A stretch of DNA of 64,000 nucleotides from Anoplolepis gracilipes (lineage: Eukaryota > Arthropoda > Insecta > Hymenoptera > Formicidae). Below the pieces are notes generated by a model, which was not told the origin of the DNA, made no database searches, and saw nothing but the letters and a program-made list of their open reading frames with translations. The translations under genes were made by a program, and so were the position numbers. This document shows, piece after piece, positions 50,706-64,000 of the stretch (position 1 is the stretch's first letter; each line of letters starts with the position of its first letter). The DNA is taken from positions 5,462,001 to 5,526,000 of the forward strand of contig NC_132970.1 of NCBI RefSeq assembly GCF_047496725.1. Reading direction: 5' to 3'.

Positions 50706-53700
50706 TACGAATAAATTTTAGAATATTTTTCAATAAAACACGCAAAGCTAAAAACATTTTTCTCATGATTGCTAATTAATATAAACAAATAAACTTCTCC
50801 ATTGTTAACGTCTAATTATATGGATGCGCGATGCGCTGGTATATGATTCCACTAATTGCACAAGAAATTACACGAGCCACGTGCAACTCTTGCAGTCGAC
50901 TGTGTTTCGTCTTCCTGCGCGTAGACGTACAAAGTTTCGCGTCTTGGCCGTAATAGTACGTATCGCCCCAACTGTAGGTTATGACTTGTGCCAGGACACA
51001 TAATTAATCTGTCAGTTACGAGGAAGTAACAGAATGAAAAGACAGGAAGGAGTGCTTGGTGTATAATGGCTGAAGTGTCGGGAAAGAAGCTGCATCGGTC
51101 GCTAGCAGGCTACTTACAACTTCACCTGCTACTTCGTAACGAGAATATAGAAATACAACATAATAAACGGTAATCGTGGAACGCACGTTAGAAAGTTTGT
51201 GGGGATTCTGCTGACTTTATTTTCTGTTCAAATGAGTATCTGCTTTTTTTGCTTTTGTTCTTGGTTTTTGTTTCTCCTGTGGGTCACGAAGCAAATGGCC
51301 TCTGTAAGTCACCGAATTTTCGTCCAACTAATTCGGAATTAATACTCTATAGTCGTGGCTTGCGAGATTCTTTTCTTTTGCAACTAGGTAAAACGCGAAA
51401 GAATCTCGTTTAACTTCGTTGCCGCGTCAACAGAGAAAAACCATATTTTCGGAGAATTCATTCGTGATAATCTCACAAGTTTATTTTGTTAAGTTATAAG
51501 AAGTTATTCATATTGAATGTATTCTGAGTTTAATAAAAAATTATTTTTTCATTGAGTTTAATAAAAATTTATTTTTACATAATTATTTATTTTCTGAAAA
51601 GAAAACAATGTAATCAATAATATTAGATAGTTGACGAATTCGCTTTTTTATTATATATTTGACATTTGCGATAACTAATTTAAGCTTTTCTTTAATAGAC
51701 GTACTGATTATTTTACATTGTGCACTTGGCGTTTTATTCATGCGTGTATCGATGTCGAGTTTTTGCAAGACGTCCACATATTTCTCTAAGAAATATATAT
51801 ATATATAACATTGCGATGTATGTTAGCTGTTTATATACTATATCTATTGTATTCTCGAATCACAGTTAATTAGTTGCAATATCATTGATAAAAATCTGAA
51901 TGGAATCGAAACGTTTGATTTATTTTTCAGTTTTTGTAAATTAATAACTTCGAGTTTCTTTTAATTAATTACATGACGCACTAAATACCGCGTTTGGTTC
52001 TATTTGGCCTAATTTTAATTTAGCTTTCCTTTATTCGTTTGATTTTTATTTCAATAACTTCTTTTTAATTTAGTTAAGTATTCATTCATATTAATGTGTT
52101 GAAAAGATTGAATCACATTAAATTTTCATAATTATTGCCTTATGAAATACTTAATAAAAAAGAACGATAATAGGAATAAAATTATAATATTTTTTTCTTT
52201 TATTTGTTTGAATATAAACGCAAGAATAAGATATAACAATATTTTTTATTATTTATACTTCACAATTGGTGTGTTCGCTGAAATTGATTACAGAATTTTG
52301 TCGGCAACAAATATATATATTAATATAATAAATAAACTCATACCGCGAATATTAGCGTGATTTGGTTTTGCATTCTTCATCACGCTTGCGGTTAAAAATA
52401 AATTAACCGAGCACGCAATTCGTTGTTTTCAACATTCTTCTAACGCAGTAGGATTCCTGTCGGACAGCTCGACGTTTAACCTATATTTCTGAGCAAATGC
52501 ATGCTTTCCCTTGTTGAAATATGCAGCCGTTAGTCGGTCGACAGTCTTTTTTTATTGGTCGTTTGAGATAGTAGTCATATTGCGTTCCAAAACGTCGCAC
52601 ATTCGTGTAATATCCAAATTAAGGATCGTAAATTTAATAAAAGAAGAAAATGCGTATATTTCATTCTGATATCTAAACATTTGCATTTATTATATAACAG
52701 AAAAATATGTCTGTATATAAAAAAAAATTTGAGCACACTAACGTAGCATGGAAATCGAAACAAATTTATATGAAACGAATTTAGGTAGGAAATTAAAGAT
52801 ATAAATCTGAGCGTAATCGATGTATCCTCTTTTAGGAATGAACATTGTATTACTGTAGCTTGTTAGCGTCACGTCTGAAAATCTCAGGTCATATACAGAG
52901 GTGTTATAAAAAATCTTTAACCTGTCCTATAAGCGAGTTTGCGTCGCAGTAATTTCCACTTGGCTTCTTTCCACCCTCAGACCACCCCATTGACCCAAGG
53001 ATATTCCCTTCGGTGTTACCTCTCATGCTGACCAACTCGTGTTTTTTCTCACCCTTAACCTGAGGTGAGAGCGTGAGGTTAACCGTGAGGGTAGAGGTAG
53101 AACAGAGTAAAGGGGAGGTCATCTGACCGAAGCGAGGATAAAACGTGGATTCGGAGAAGAATTGGTAGAATCAACAAAGAAATGCCTTCACAGCGGACTC
53201 GAGGAAAATTCAATCCCTATTTTCTCGTAAAATTATTTAAAATATTCATGATATATACGAGTTGCAAACAGCTATAGAGGTCATATTCTACAGCAATTAA
53301 TTAAGTAGTGCACTGATAACCTCCGCAAGATGGGCGCGTATATAAATAATGTAAGAAAGTAGAACAAAGTTGAATGATGTCTACACTTTTCAGGGAGGAA
53401 AAATATTCCATGGTTTATGACTAGGTTTACGGCTGCAGAATGTTCTATCGATTTCCCTCCGCAATTCTGTCGGAGACGGCAACGTAACATTTCATTCTAG
53501 TGTCATGACATCTAGCATTTTATTACAGTTGTCAAGCATAAACATTAATGCAACTTTTTGACTAATAATCACAATGCTTCCTCACAATGCAAAAAAGTTC
53601 TTGTAATCTCCAACGAATATATTTATAATAGCAGGTTATTTTTAATAAAAAAATATAAAATTTTGTAGAGAAAAAAAATAAATATATTAAAATATATGTT

Positions 53701-55811
53701 GTATAAAAATGTAATAAATAATATATAATAATAGCGTATATATTTATCATATTATCAATATCGTTAGATAGTTTACTAGAGTAAACTTTCTGGAATTTAA
53801 ATTACTCTATGCTTATTTATTATAACTGTATACTAATATTAGAATTTTGCAATATTAGAAACGACAGGAGGAAATTCTTCAGTGACATATTCCAAATGGA
53901 TCGTACCTAATGTGAAGAAAACACACACTTGAGAGACGTTAGTAGTTGACAGGTTTGATCTTCATGGCTACTTAGAGAATGTAAAGCTTTTACTTTACAG
54001 AACTCAGGCGTTATTAGCACTAAGCGCTCACGAAAAACTAGTTTTTAAGCAAGTTCTTATTAAAATTACATTTACGCATAAATGATTGTAAATTTAACTT
54101 TACGTGATATTAAAAATACTATTATTATTTCTTAAACTAATCAAAACTTTGTTTTCATAATCTGAAAAAAATGTTATTCGATATTAAATAATTATTATAG
54201 CAAGTAAGTATATATAATGCTTCGCTTAAGAAAAACGCGTACATTATTTACATATAAAAATATTAGTTTTTTCTAATTTATAAGTGAAATTGTGTAATAT
54301 CATCAAAGTAATATATGTTTTATATATTTTTCGCTTGAGATAAAATCCATTGATGCAAAAATATTGAGAAAGATTGTTTAAAATAAAAATATATATACAT
54401 TCAGGGTCAACATTGATAACATGTCAACATATATGACTTAACTTGCACGTGCGGAATAGAAGTTATTTTTGTATTAAACAAAAAAAAACGACATAGCTTA
54501 ATGGGGTCAAGGTATTATCGATAATTGTAGGATGTTGAAATGCAGATGAGAAAAAAACAAAAAGCCACGTATACTCTCACTGTTCGCATGTATTATGAAA
54601 ATCTTCAAGAAATGTATCTCTCGCATCTTTTATTTTTTTATTATATTCTCAACAATTATATGTACAAATGGTCATTCTCAAACATTTTCTCCGCCCTATG
54701 TTCCGACTCTCTGTCATCTTTCTTTTTCGTTCGTAATTTTTCACCGACATCCTTTACGTCTGACGTAAGATCGCAGCACACGCCATAACGATATCGCAGC
54801 GGCCTTTTTTGTCGGTAAAATTTATGGCGAGGTAATAGAGGGCAAATTAGAACCACATGACTGGCTACGCCATCAATCTCCACGCTTCCCTCTCAACCAA
54901 TGGCCCTCCTCCTGACGCCGAATAAACTAAACCTGCCGCCGCGTGCTTGGTTTCGCTGAATTCCTTGCGATTCTCGGCGAAGGGTTTAAAATCGTAGAAC
55001 TTGCTAAGTGTTCCGCAAAAACATGAATCTGAGTTCTACGATTCCTTAATTAGGTGCCGAGCAGATACAAAAAACTCTGATTTAAGAAACGATGAATTAA
55101 ATTTGGTGAGAGTATTTTATACAATTAATAAAATAGGTAAAAGTTGATAAAAACTTATATAACACGGATCATTTTTCTTTTGACATGTATTGTAGAGGAC
55201 ACATTCCGAAGTAATACACGCTTTGAATTTCATGGTTATCTCTTTTGCTTCCTGACACACACATATGCAACCTTAAAATATGGTAAGTTACATACTTATT
55301 TGTATTCATCTTTTCGTTATATCCTATTTATGTATTTATATTTCTTTTGTTTATATTTGCTCGTTATTGCGTCACTGTCACAGAATTATATTTGCGAAAT
55401 GATTTGTAAAATAAATTTAATTTAATATGATATTAAAAGATTTAGTATTTTTGTTTAACCTGAATATTTTTTCAGAAAGTATTTATTATATCAATAAAAA
55501 ATTAATATTTTAATAAACGCGTGAGCGGAGAGGTGTATAATAGCTCTTCTAATTTTAATTTTAGAGGATTCTAACTTTAAATTAAAATCAAAAATAGGTA
55601 GGATTAGATCATTCTTTTCGGGGTGAAGGTGAATACAGGAAGAAGGGTGCAGCCCCTCCCTTGCCCACGCGTTTATTAATTATTATATGGAAGAACTTCG
55701 TCCTTCTTTCACCTACGCCTTTTCTTTATGATAAAAATATTTAAAACATATCAAGGTTAAGGTCATTCGAACTAAATTTCTTTTTCTTTAAAAATATTAT
55801 TCTTATACATT

Positions 55812-56093
55812 ATTTAAAAATCACGTATCTCAAAACCCAAAAGAGAGTACTACAAAATTCAAAGCGTATTATTGGGGATGTAATATTTAGGAACGTACCA
55901 TTATATAAATTAAAAATGAAACTAATCCGTGAGGTGTAAGTTAATCCAAACATTTACGTTTACAATATTTCAAAATCACATATCTCAAGAATCAAAAGAG
56001 ACCGCCGCAAAATTCAAAGCGTGTGTTACTTAATTAAGAATGTACTCTCTACAATATTTGTCAAAAGAAAAATTATCCAATCTGTGTAAGTTT
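55812..56093. repeat. Two diverged direct repeats of ~130 bp
   Basis: Unit 1 (55812-55942) and unit 2 (55967-56093) share AAATCAC(G/A)TATCTCAA, CAAAAGAGA, CAAAATTCAAAGCGT and a closing AATCYGTG...GTAAGTT, with a period of about 155 bp. They may be remnants of a longer tandem array or a mobile element fragment. No frame stays open across both. Confidence 0.7.
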
Positions 56094-57800
56094 TTGTCAA
56101 CTTTTACCAGCAATATTATTGTATTTAAACAATATTATCAATTTTAATTATTCTAAATGTTATAGAAAAGATAAATGTTTTGATATTTTGTTTTGTTGAA
56201 CCGTATCAATTAAGATTGTTAATAAATTTTATTTCTTATTATCTTAGAAATTTTTGTAAAAAAAGAAAAACACCTTCTATTTTTGTCTTTCTCATTATAA
56301 ATTCTATTCTATAACTTTTCACCACAAGCAGTAATACCACCATATAAAGTAAGATGAATTTTCCGCTTTGTTACGTATGCATGAAAGCTGTGGCTCTTCA
56401 TGGACGCATCAGACGTAAGTAATAATTAATTTTTTACTCATCGTGCTATATATGAAAGAGAAAAAGGACTAACTTAAGCTAACGAGCCACATATTTGCGA
56501 CTGAAGTCTCCACGGAGTATAGGAGCAGAGATGTATACATTATATTAGAACTGAAATATCACACAGGAACAGCTGTTTACAAGACGAAAATATAAAAAAA
56601 ATATTTTCATAGTTATAGCCAATGTGGTTTGATTACTCTGATTTGTCTCTCATTATTCTATTGTAGATTATTCTATTTTTAAAAAATTGAATCGCCTCAG
56701 AAATAAAGTATTTGAATGTCTAATTGTAAGATAATTACCTAATTATATAAAAATTATAATTAAAGGTTGGAGATATTTGGGTTGTAACAAAACAACAATC
56801 TCTTTAAACATGAAATGCTTTCCTTCGTGGATTTCGTTATTAAACATTTGATTGTCAGATATAATCTGTTCGAATGTCGAAAATCTTTTATCATATTAAA
56901 AAAAGTATATCAGATATTGAAATCTTGATTTTGATCTTATATTTTGCTTATTAATATTGTATTACATCTGATTGCGGAAATTGAAGTATATAATAAACTT
57001 CCGCAAAAAAATGATCGAACTTAATATATTCGCAACTATGCTCGATGAAAACCTTCAAATAGGCGTTACGCGATATCTGAAAGTTTCACCATAGCTTCCA
57101 GGAGGATGAGCTTTATCGATCCCGGAATCTGAACGGCATGGTACTGTGGATAAATTTTAACTTTCCTCGAGAGCAGAAATGAAAATTAAGCGCGAGAGAC
57201 GTAATCCTCCTACAGATGCGAAGGACTGATAAGACCGCGCACAATTTAACTCGTTAGTGTGAAACAATCACTGTCGAATTGACAATTCTATATTTTTGCA
57301 GTAGCAACGCGGCGGATTTGTGCTCTTGCTAAATACGCCGCAATTAAGCTCCTTCAGTTTATCGCGGAGAAAACGCGCGAGAGCTATTTCTTTCGCGTCC
57401 CGCACGAGCTCGATAAATAAACATCTTCTCGTGCTTCAGACAGTGGTTCGAAAGAGAGGATATATCTGGGAAAGGATTATATGATAACGGATAGCAAAAA
57501 CTTTATACTTGTAACGTGCTCGATTTGCATCAACAATGAGAGGCAATTATCTCCGGAACAAAGGAAAACTATCCTGTAACAGAATCTTCTTCGCGGGAGC
57601 CGTAATGCACTCTACACTTATTAATAGCGTCGTAATGGGAACTGCTGGGCGTATGAATGCAACTGCGCACGCAGCCGCGAATCATTTCGAGATGATGGGT
57701 ACCAGGTTTTCCTTTTCTTTTTTCTTTTCCAAAGTACTCTCCGCATCTCGTCTGACATTCTGGCCTAACAAACTCTGGTGAGTGCGGATCGTTGTGAATA

Positions 57801-57851
57801 CAAATATAAACTACATATGTACATATGTATGTACATACATATGTATATGCA
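57801..57851. repeat. Palindromic (TACATATG)n tract
   Basis: TACATATG and GTACATAC units alternate to form an almost perfect palindrome of about 45 bp. It probably arose as a variant microsatellite. Confidence 0.65.
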
Positions 57852-60608
57852 TCTTTGCAGTTTTTCGATGCGCGAATACTCGCGACTATATACAAGTGGC
57901 TTTTCTTTATTCAGATTTTGTCGACGTAAAAATCATGACGTCTCGCACAATGATAATAACATCTCATGACACTAGCGAAACAGCAGACAAACTGGTACAT
58001 TATTGTTCGATATCAAATGAGACATTTGCAAGGAAGAAACTTGCTGTAATTAATTGCTCGTTCTGATCGTTCGCGAGTAACATCGAAGTGTAATGAATTG
58101 TACGAGGTGGCAATTTGCATGATATTTGACGACACGTAAATTATGAAGCCATACCGTTCTTTTGTACGAAGTAGTTACTTCCACGTGGCAGCGTTACGCT
58201 TAAGCGATCGCCTGGAAATTTCATTCGCAAACGTATATACGCGTGCCTACAGTGCGATGTAATGAAATATGCTTTCCCGATATTCCAATATTGCCGAGGA
58301 ACAATTTATCTCCTTACGAATGCCCGACGCGTAATATGGATAATGAAAAAATCCGCTATAAGGCACCTCGAACAGTTGCACATTTTTTTTTTTTCATATA
58401 TATAAACTTATCTAGAAACGTAAGCAAATGAGTTATATGCTATATTAAAAAAGCAATTTTTTTGATTATCGTAAAATATATCTTGTATCTCAACTAACTT
58501 GAAATTTCTTTTTCCTTGATTTTCTCTTCAGAATAGATTCATCCGTAGGTGAATACAATACTCGTAGTATCTGTATCGTCAATATCAATCAGAAATTTCC
58601 CAGTATCGCACAACGGAGAGATCCTCCTTGTATCCTCCTTGTATTGAATAAAAAAAGATTTCGTGACCATGACCCATTTCAGCCTGGGATCTGAAAAGCC
58701 TCTCCATTAGACGCAAAAATTTTCAGAAAATGTTTCGATTTCAGATAACATTTCTTTCGTAAATAGTAAATATCTGTATTGCGCGCGCTTTCCATGTTCT
58801 ACCCAGAGTTTCTCGGATGTACCAGACAATCCGTACCAGACTGCGTAGAATGGTACACAGGAGGATACGAGGGGAAAATATTTGGGAACGAGGTAACGCT
58901 CTGAAGGAACATCTACGAAGGAACAGACGAGCGCACTCAGCAAGGGATAGGACCAAGCTGTCTCTGATCTGACACGACGGGATTACCGTCGAAAGAGGAA
59001 AAACGCGTATGCGCCCCTCCAGAAAAGAATGAATGGCAAAAATAGACTCCGGCTTCTACGGTCGGGCGGACTAAAACACAGAGGGAAAGTTACGTAGTAT
59101 ATACGAGCGCGCGTACCTGCACGATAGATTACGCGCGGACGCATTATCCGTCGCGGAATATGCGCATAAATATGCATGCACGAACGTGCGGAGGATTTAA
59201 TCCGGACCACCGAAAGAAAGGCGATGCGTGCGAGACGAGGTAATCGCTGTGCGGAACGTTGTTTGAATTTCGAGAAACCGAGGAGATTCATATTTTCACG
59301 ATGTATTTTGAGTTAATTTCAATAGCGTGTTAATCGCACGGATAATCGACAGGTTGTATCACGAACATAAAAGCGTCAAAAGCTATATACTCTTGTTTTT
59401 TAATTGAAACAGTGAAAATAACTTGCCAGTGATATTAAAGTAATGACAAAGATTTTATCGAAGATTAATTTCACTTGTTCAGTGAAAATACTCTCCACTT
59501 TATTCTTCCGTCTATATTTCAGATAAAAACAGTTAAGATTCAATAAAAAAATCAGTCACTAACGCTAATTCTTTTCACATCAGTAAGATTTCGTTATTTT
59601 CAATATTACATTTATAATTGAGAAACTATAGTGTTGATAACACCGATTCTATTTAAGAGTGTACATATTCATATAATGGCGCGCAAGGAAATTCTGCTAC
59701 TGTTTTGAATAAGGACGTAATTTTCGTAGAAAATCGTTTATACAATGAGTTTGATTAAATTTCGTTAAATTCATACTCCGACCCATTGTCGCCAATAATT
59801 AATTTCTAATTGTATTATTTTCATCAATTTTCCGTTACTTGCAGACAGTTCTATTAATAATCCCACTGCGAATTATGACATGTCTCTTAAACAGATTGAA
59901 ACAATGTAAGCAACTCTACTGAGATTGCATCATGTATAATTTGAAACTTCTTTATCGACTAAATTTGCAGATTGAAATGTAATTACTCCGACGAGAACAT
60001 AATATAATGTTCGATAGGAAAAGAATACGAATGTATGTAATACGTACAAGCATCGTTAAATTGTTCGATTAAAATGATAACGTTAATTCGTTTGAAATTG
60101 TCTTAATTAAACGACATAAATTTTGTACTAATACCAATGATAATTAAGTTTTTTGTGTTCACGTACGTAAGAATATGTGTGCGACAATTTTATCGCGTCG
60201 AAAATTTTACTTCTTTCTATTAACGTTCAATAACGAGCGGAAAAAGAAAGCTTTGACCATACAATAGCACAAGTGTTCATATGGGCGTGCACATGCTTGT
60301 AAAAGAGACTACATATACGTACAGGATTACTTTTTATTGAAACCATACTGAACGAACTCCACCGCGTGCGCGCGGCATAGCGTGCAATGTGATATTTTAC
60401 GCGAATTCTCGAGAGCATGGAATTTTATGTCTCCCGTTATATTGTAGCTAATACACGTAAACTCGTTTTTTCAGCTATGTATTAAATTAATATCGTACAA
60501 TGTTATATATTTCACATTATCTCGGCTACGCACTTGTAGTAACGAAATATCTATATTAGAAATCTTTAATTTTCATTATTTTGTTAATTATTCAAAAAAC
60601 GGATATAC

Positions 60609-60611
<3 letters not shown>

Positions 60612-60652
<41 letters not shown>
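60612..60652. repeat. (TA)n microsatellite
   Basis: A pure TA run of about 41 bp, followed by TTTA repeats. Confidence 0.9.
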
Positions 60653-60656
<4 letters not shown>

Positions 60657-63128
60657 TTATTTATTTATGTATTTATTTTTTGGTTACAAATATATATATT
60701 TTTTTATAACAAAAAATAATAACGCGGCTGTACGTATCAAGTAATTATAACGCTCAATTTGATTATTCAATCATACAACTATATAGTTTCGATATAATTT
60801 TTAATTAGACAAAATGCTACTGTCGCGCAATCACATCACTTTGCCTCTAAACCGCGCCATCGCTTTGCCGAATCATCCAGCACCTTTCGCCATCGGAAAC
60901 TATTCTCTTTCTGCGGTTCCATTCGCCGCAACAAGCTTTAATCTGCTTAGCCGCATTCAGACTACGTGGGAAACTGCACTCGTGTAACTAGATTGTGAAA
61001 TCTAGTGTGTCCCTAAAATCGAGGCCGTGTTCCTGTCCCGGTGAGCTATAGCACCCTGTCCGCCCTCGACGTGTCTACAATCCTGCGCTACAGATTTAAA
61101 TAGTTTGCCCGCCACGTGCATCGTTGTATTTTACATTTTTTTCCGCTCAGACTCCTGTAACTTCACGCTTAAATATCTATTTATTCGCTCGAAAAAGTCT
61201 CATTAAAAGACAATCACATTTTCAATCCACATGAAACAATTAAAAAATGCGTCGCTGTTAATCATCGTACTCATAGCTTATCTCAGTAACACAGATAATT
61301 TTTGTTGCATAATATGTATAATCAGAAAAATAAAAAATTACGTTACAAAATATTTTTGTCGTACCATATTAGTAACAAGCATGGAATTAAAGAGAAAATC
61401 GGTTGCTATTGACAATCCTCACAATAATGAATATGCGATAAAAAACATGATTAAGAAGAATATGCCAATAAACATGTTCTACTGCATAAGATTGGACTTG
61501 ACGTTTAATATAGGTACATGCCTGTGTAGATTTCCTCTAAAAGAAGAAAGTCGTCATGATATGGTATCAGAGATGTTCTAGTAAATGCTCGCGATAAATG
61601 CGATTCTATTCCACAGGAGAGATCTGTTACAGAAACTTTCTCATTCATACATGTCGAAAGCAAATGCGATACGCTGTCTGACATACGTGTTCCATTATTG
61701 AATGCATTAAGAATAGCATACGAATATGTCATAGAAAATAAGTAACTTAAATAGATAAGTGATAGGTAAGTTGATAGATAAGTTTATGATATTAAGAATT
61801 TAAATGCACAAAAATTGAATCAACAATTAAATGAGAGTTCTTTATTTTAAATAAAATAGTATATTATATGTTATGATTCTCTTTGATTAAATTTTCAGGA
61901 GAAATTTCTTGTTGCCACGAAAATACAGCGCAATATCTGATAATATTGTACAGTTCTCAATAACTAGTATATTAGAAAATAATATTACGAAGTATGTCGT
62001 CTATCCAGTACGGTGATGAAATACCAATCTTGCTACGACTCGCTGATTCAGAACGTCGAACTGGTAAAAGTGGTGCAAACGTTTCACGGATGAATCTACC
62101 AGTACACACGCAGGATCCCAACGAGCTTTAAAACTCGACTCAGCCGGGTCCAATCACCGATCGTTATTTCCTCTAGGGCTCGACACAGTGGATACATTCT
62201 CAACGACTAATCCAACGTCAATCACGTATCGATTTCTCGCTGACGTGGAAGCATGCCGGATAACTCGATCGACGAAAATGCTTGAGACGTACCGAGTGCG
62301 ATATGTAAGGTTATCAACTTTTCTGCACTATTATCTGCAAATTTGCATTAATATTTGAAAAGCGAATGTTTCTCTGAACAATTAAAAATAACTTTATCGT
62401 ACCAGTTGAAAATAACTCTATCATAAAAAAGAAAATAACAGATATATGTATAACGCAGAATAAAAGTTTTAAAGAACAAAATTTTAACTTTTTACAAAGA
62501 AATGTAAAAATTTTTAATGATGTGGCAAAATCTATATAATCTTTTTGCATAATATTTGTATCACGTACTTAAGAATGCACATATATAAAATCTTTATATT
62601 GAGGAAAGTATTATTTGCGGTCTAATTTTAATCAGTCTTTTATTATAACAGTCTATTTCGTTTCTCATGTGACACTTCTTTCAATTATTTTTATCTCTGT
62701 AATATTGTCCATCGTTGCGATTTTCCCTTCACGAGTACCTCTATTTTTCGGCCGAATGCAGTTTTTGTCGGGACACAAGTAAGATGTTGGCAACCTAAGA
62801 AGAACATAATACCGAACGTGGCTTATCCGAATACTGATAGAGCCTGGAAGGGAATCCTTCGTAAGCGCGGCCATACGTAGGCTTACCGCGGCTTACGGGG
62901 ATGCCTTCCTCCCCTTCGCCAGTCTGGTGTCCCGTTTCGCGAAATTCAAGAGCTATCATTCAAAAGCGGAAAAATATTTTGCTCTCATCGCGGAGAAAAT
63001 GCATGGTCCCGTAAATCCCGCGAAATAGTGGTGACAACAGCAGGCGGACATTGAACGTGAATCTAACAAAATAAAAGGTGGCTTAATAAACTAACGCTTC
63101 GAGTTAATTAATACACGGTTATTTGTAT

Positions 63129-63131
<3 letters not shown>

Positions 63132-63162
<31 letters not shown>
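63132..63162. repeat. Poly-T tract (31 nt)
   Basis: An uninterrupted T run. It could be the tail of a minus-strand retroposed copy, but the sequence after it (lower coordinates) shows no gene or retroelement that I recognise. Confidence 0.85.
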
Positions 63163-63164
<2 letters not shown>

Positions 63165-63908
63165 TAAAGTTCCGCGCAAAACTTTTGAACTGACGAAGTC
63201 GATTTCGAGGCTTTCGATACATCTCGTTTGACTTACGAAAACTGTGCTCCCGCGGAAACTTATGAAAGTGTAGTGAGCATTCGTAAATCCGACAACTTTT
63301 TACGCCATGTATTTATATCTTCTTTGATCTTTTAATCTAGATAAAGTGAATCGCGTACTCTGTTTATTACTTGTAATCTCGAACATATTGTAGACTTAAG
63401 TCAAAGAATAAATTGCACTGGAGAACAAAAAATAAAGAATTAAAAAGAAATTCTATAATTTTTTATAACTCTCTGAATAATTTGCATCAAGTTACTCATT
63501 GTCATGCTTTGTATTAAAGGACTTGTGTGTAATATTTTATTTTCTTTTGAAAAGCTCAAAATTAATATAAAGACAGTAATGTTGCAAGAAAAAGGAGCAT
63601 GACGCACCTATGTTCGTACTCATTATTTCTATATGTAGCTTGATATGAGCGTTAATCGTCTTATACCCGTTTTAAATGGAAGCTCGCGACATCCCAAGTT
63701 AACAGTCCATTAGCAGAGGTCACGCTGCATCGCGCATGCTTCACGCGATGCACAACGCGGAAACAGGCACAAGACGAAATTGCGTTATATATTCCGGCGA
63801 TTTGCAACATGCAATCTTCGCAGAAAGGCATGTTACGGTCGACGTATATACGTAATTTATTTCTATAATACATATATTATTAATGGAAATATCTCTCTCT
63901 GTTGATAA

Positions 63909-63910
<2 letters not shown>

Positions 63911-63952
<42 letters not shown>
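63911..63952. repeat. (TA)n microsatellite
   Basis: A pure TA run of about 42 bp close to the right edge of the window. Confidence 0.9.
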
Positions 63953-63959
<7 letters not shown>

Positions 63960-64000
63960 TATATGTGTACGTGTATACTTAGCACATAAAAATAATATTT

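Larger units (their letters stand above)
50708..64000. other. Long interval without a supported gene
   Basis: Mostly AT-rich with short frames. GC-richer patches lie at 52900-53160 (includes a small TTAACCT/AGGTTAA hairpin), 57000-57780, 58680-59300 and 60830-61140. A near-exact duplication of TGAGTTTAATAAAAA lies at about 51525-51580. Apart from the repeats listed separately, nothing identifiable was seen. Confidence 0.45.

Noticed and set aside
57440..57460. TGGTTCGAAAG, resembling a tRNA B box
   Set aside because: No matching A box or cloverleaf could be drawn around it. Similar GGTTCGA hits near 13409 also fail.
63132..63162. Poly-T considered as the tail of a retroposed gene copy
   Set aside because: No coding remnant, SINE or LINE sequence, or flanking duplication was visible next to it.

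Overview
The window looks like a piece of an insect nuclear genome, most likely hymenopteran and plausibly an ant. The grounds are strong AT richness, many (TA)n and (GA)n microsatellites, short GT-AG introns, scattered small terminal-inverted-repeat elements and an insect-type secreted carboxylesterase. The taxon is an inference; nothing in the sequence fixes the species. No bacterial operons, CRISPR array, rRNA or convincing tRNA was seen.

The one gene that can be fully supported is a nine-coding-exon carboxylesterase on the minus strand (18387-21015, 547 aa). Every intron has GT-AG ends and compatible phases, and the protein runs from signal peptide to stop without a break. Its active site is altered: the nucleophile-elbow serine is Asp206, and the third glycine of the oxyanion-hole motif is Asn127. 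The Glu and His of the triad remain. It reads as an intact but probably non-hydrolytic, or mechanistically changed, member of the family.

The rest is mostly non-coding and holds at least seven foldback or inverted-repeat units. These are a 459-bp TA-flanked element set inside a (TA)n tract (3583-4041); a nested hairpin around (TA)n (9288-9424); a ~430-bp inverted repeat (29954-30384); a 908-bp TA-flanked element (35972-36879); a 1353-bp foldback element with ~470-bp arms, internal 156-bp tandem repeats and a perfect 9-bp target duplication (42351-43703); a 908-bp TA-flanked element with long arms (47306-48213) and a decayed relative (33940-34420); and a 294-bp TA-flanked element (50412-50705). 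None encodes a visible transposase, so all would depend on proteins made elsewhere.

Two minus-strand segments look partly coding but match nothing I recognise: a possible terminal exon at 48505-48822 and a short stretch at 41894-42199 with an in-frame TAG. GC-rich patches (about 0.2-0.7, 9.9-10.6, 13.2-13.6, 22.4-22.7, 23.6-24.6, 26.4-26.6, 37.2-37.6, 45.5-46.5 and 58.7-59.3 kb) carry overlapping open frames on both strands. They are better candidates for promoters or untranslated exons than for proteins. The layout suits an intergenic region, or the introns of a large gene whose exons lie outside the window.
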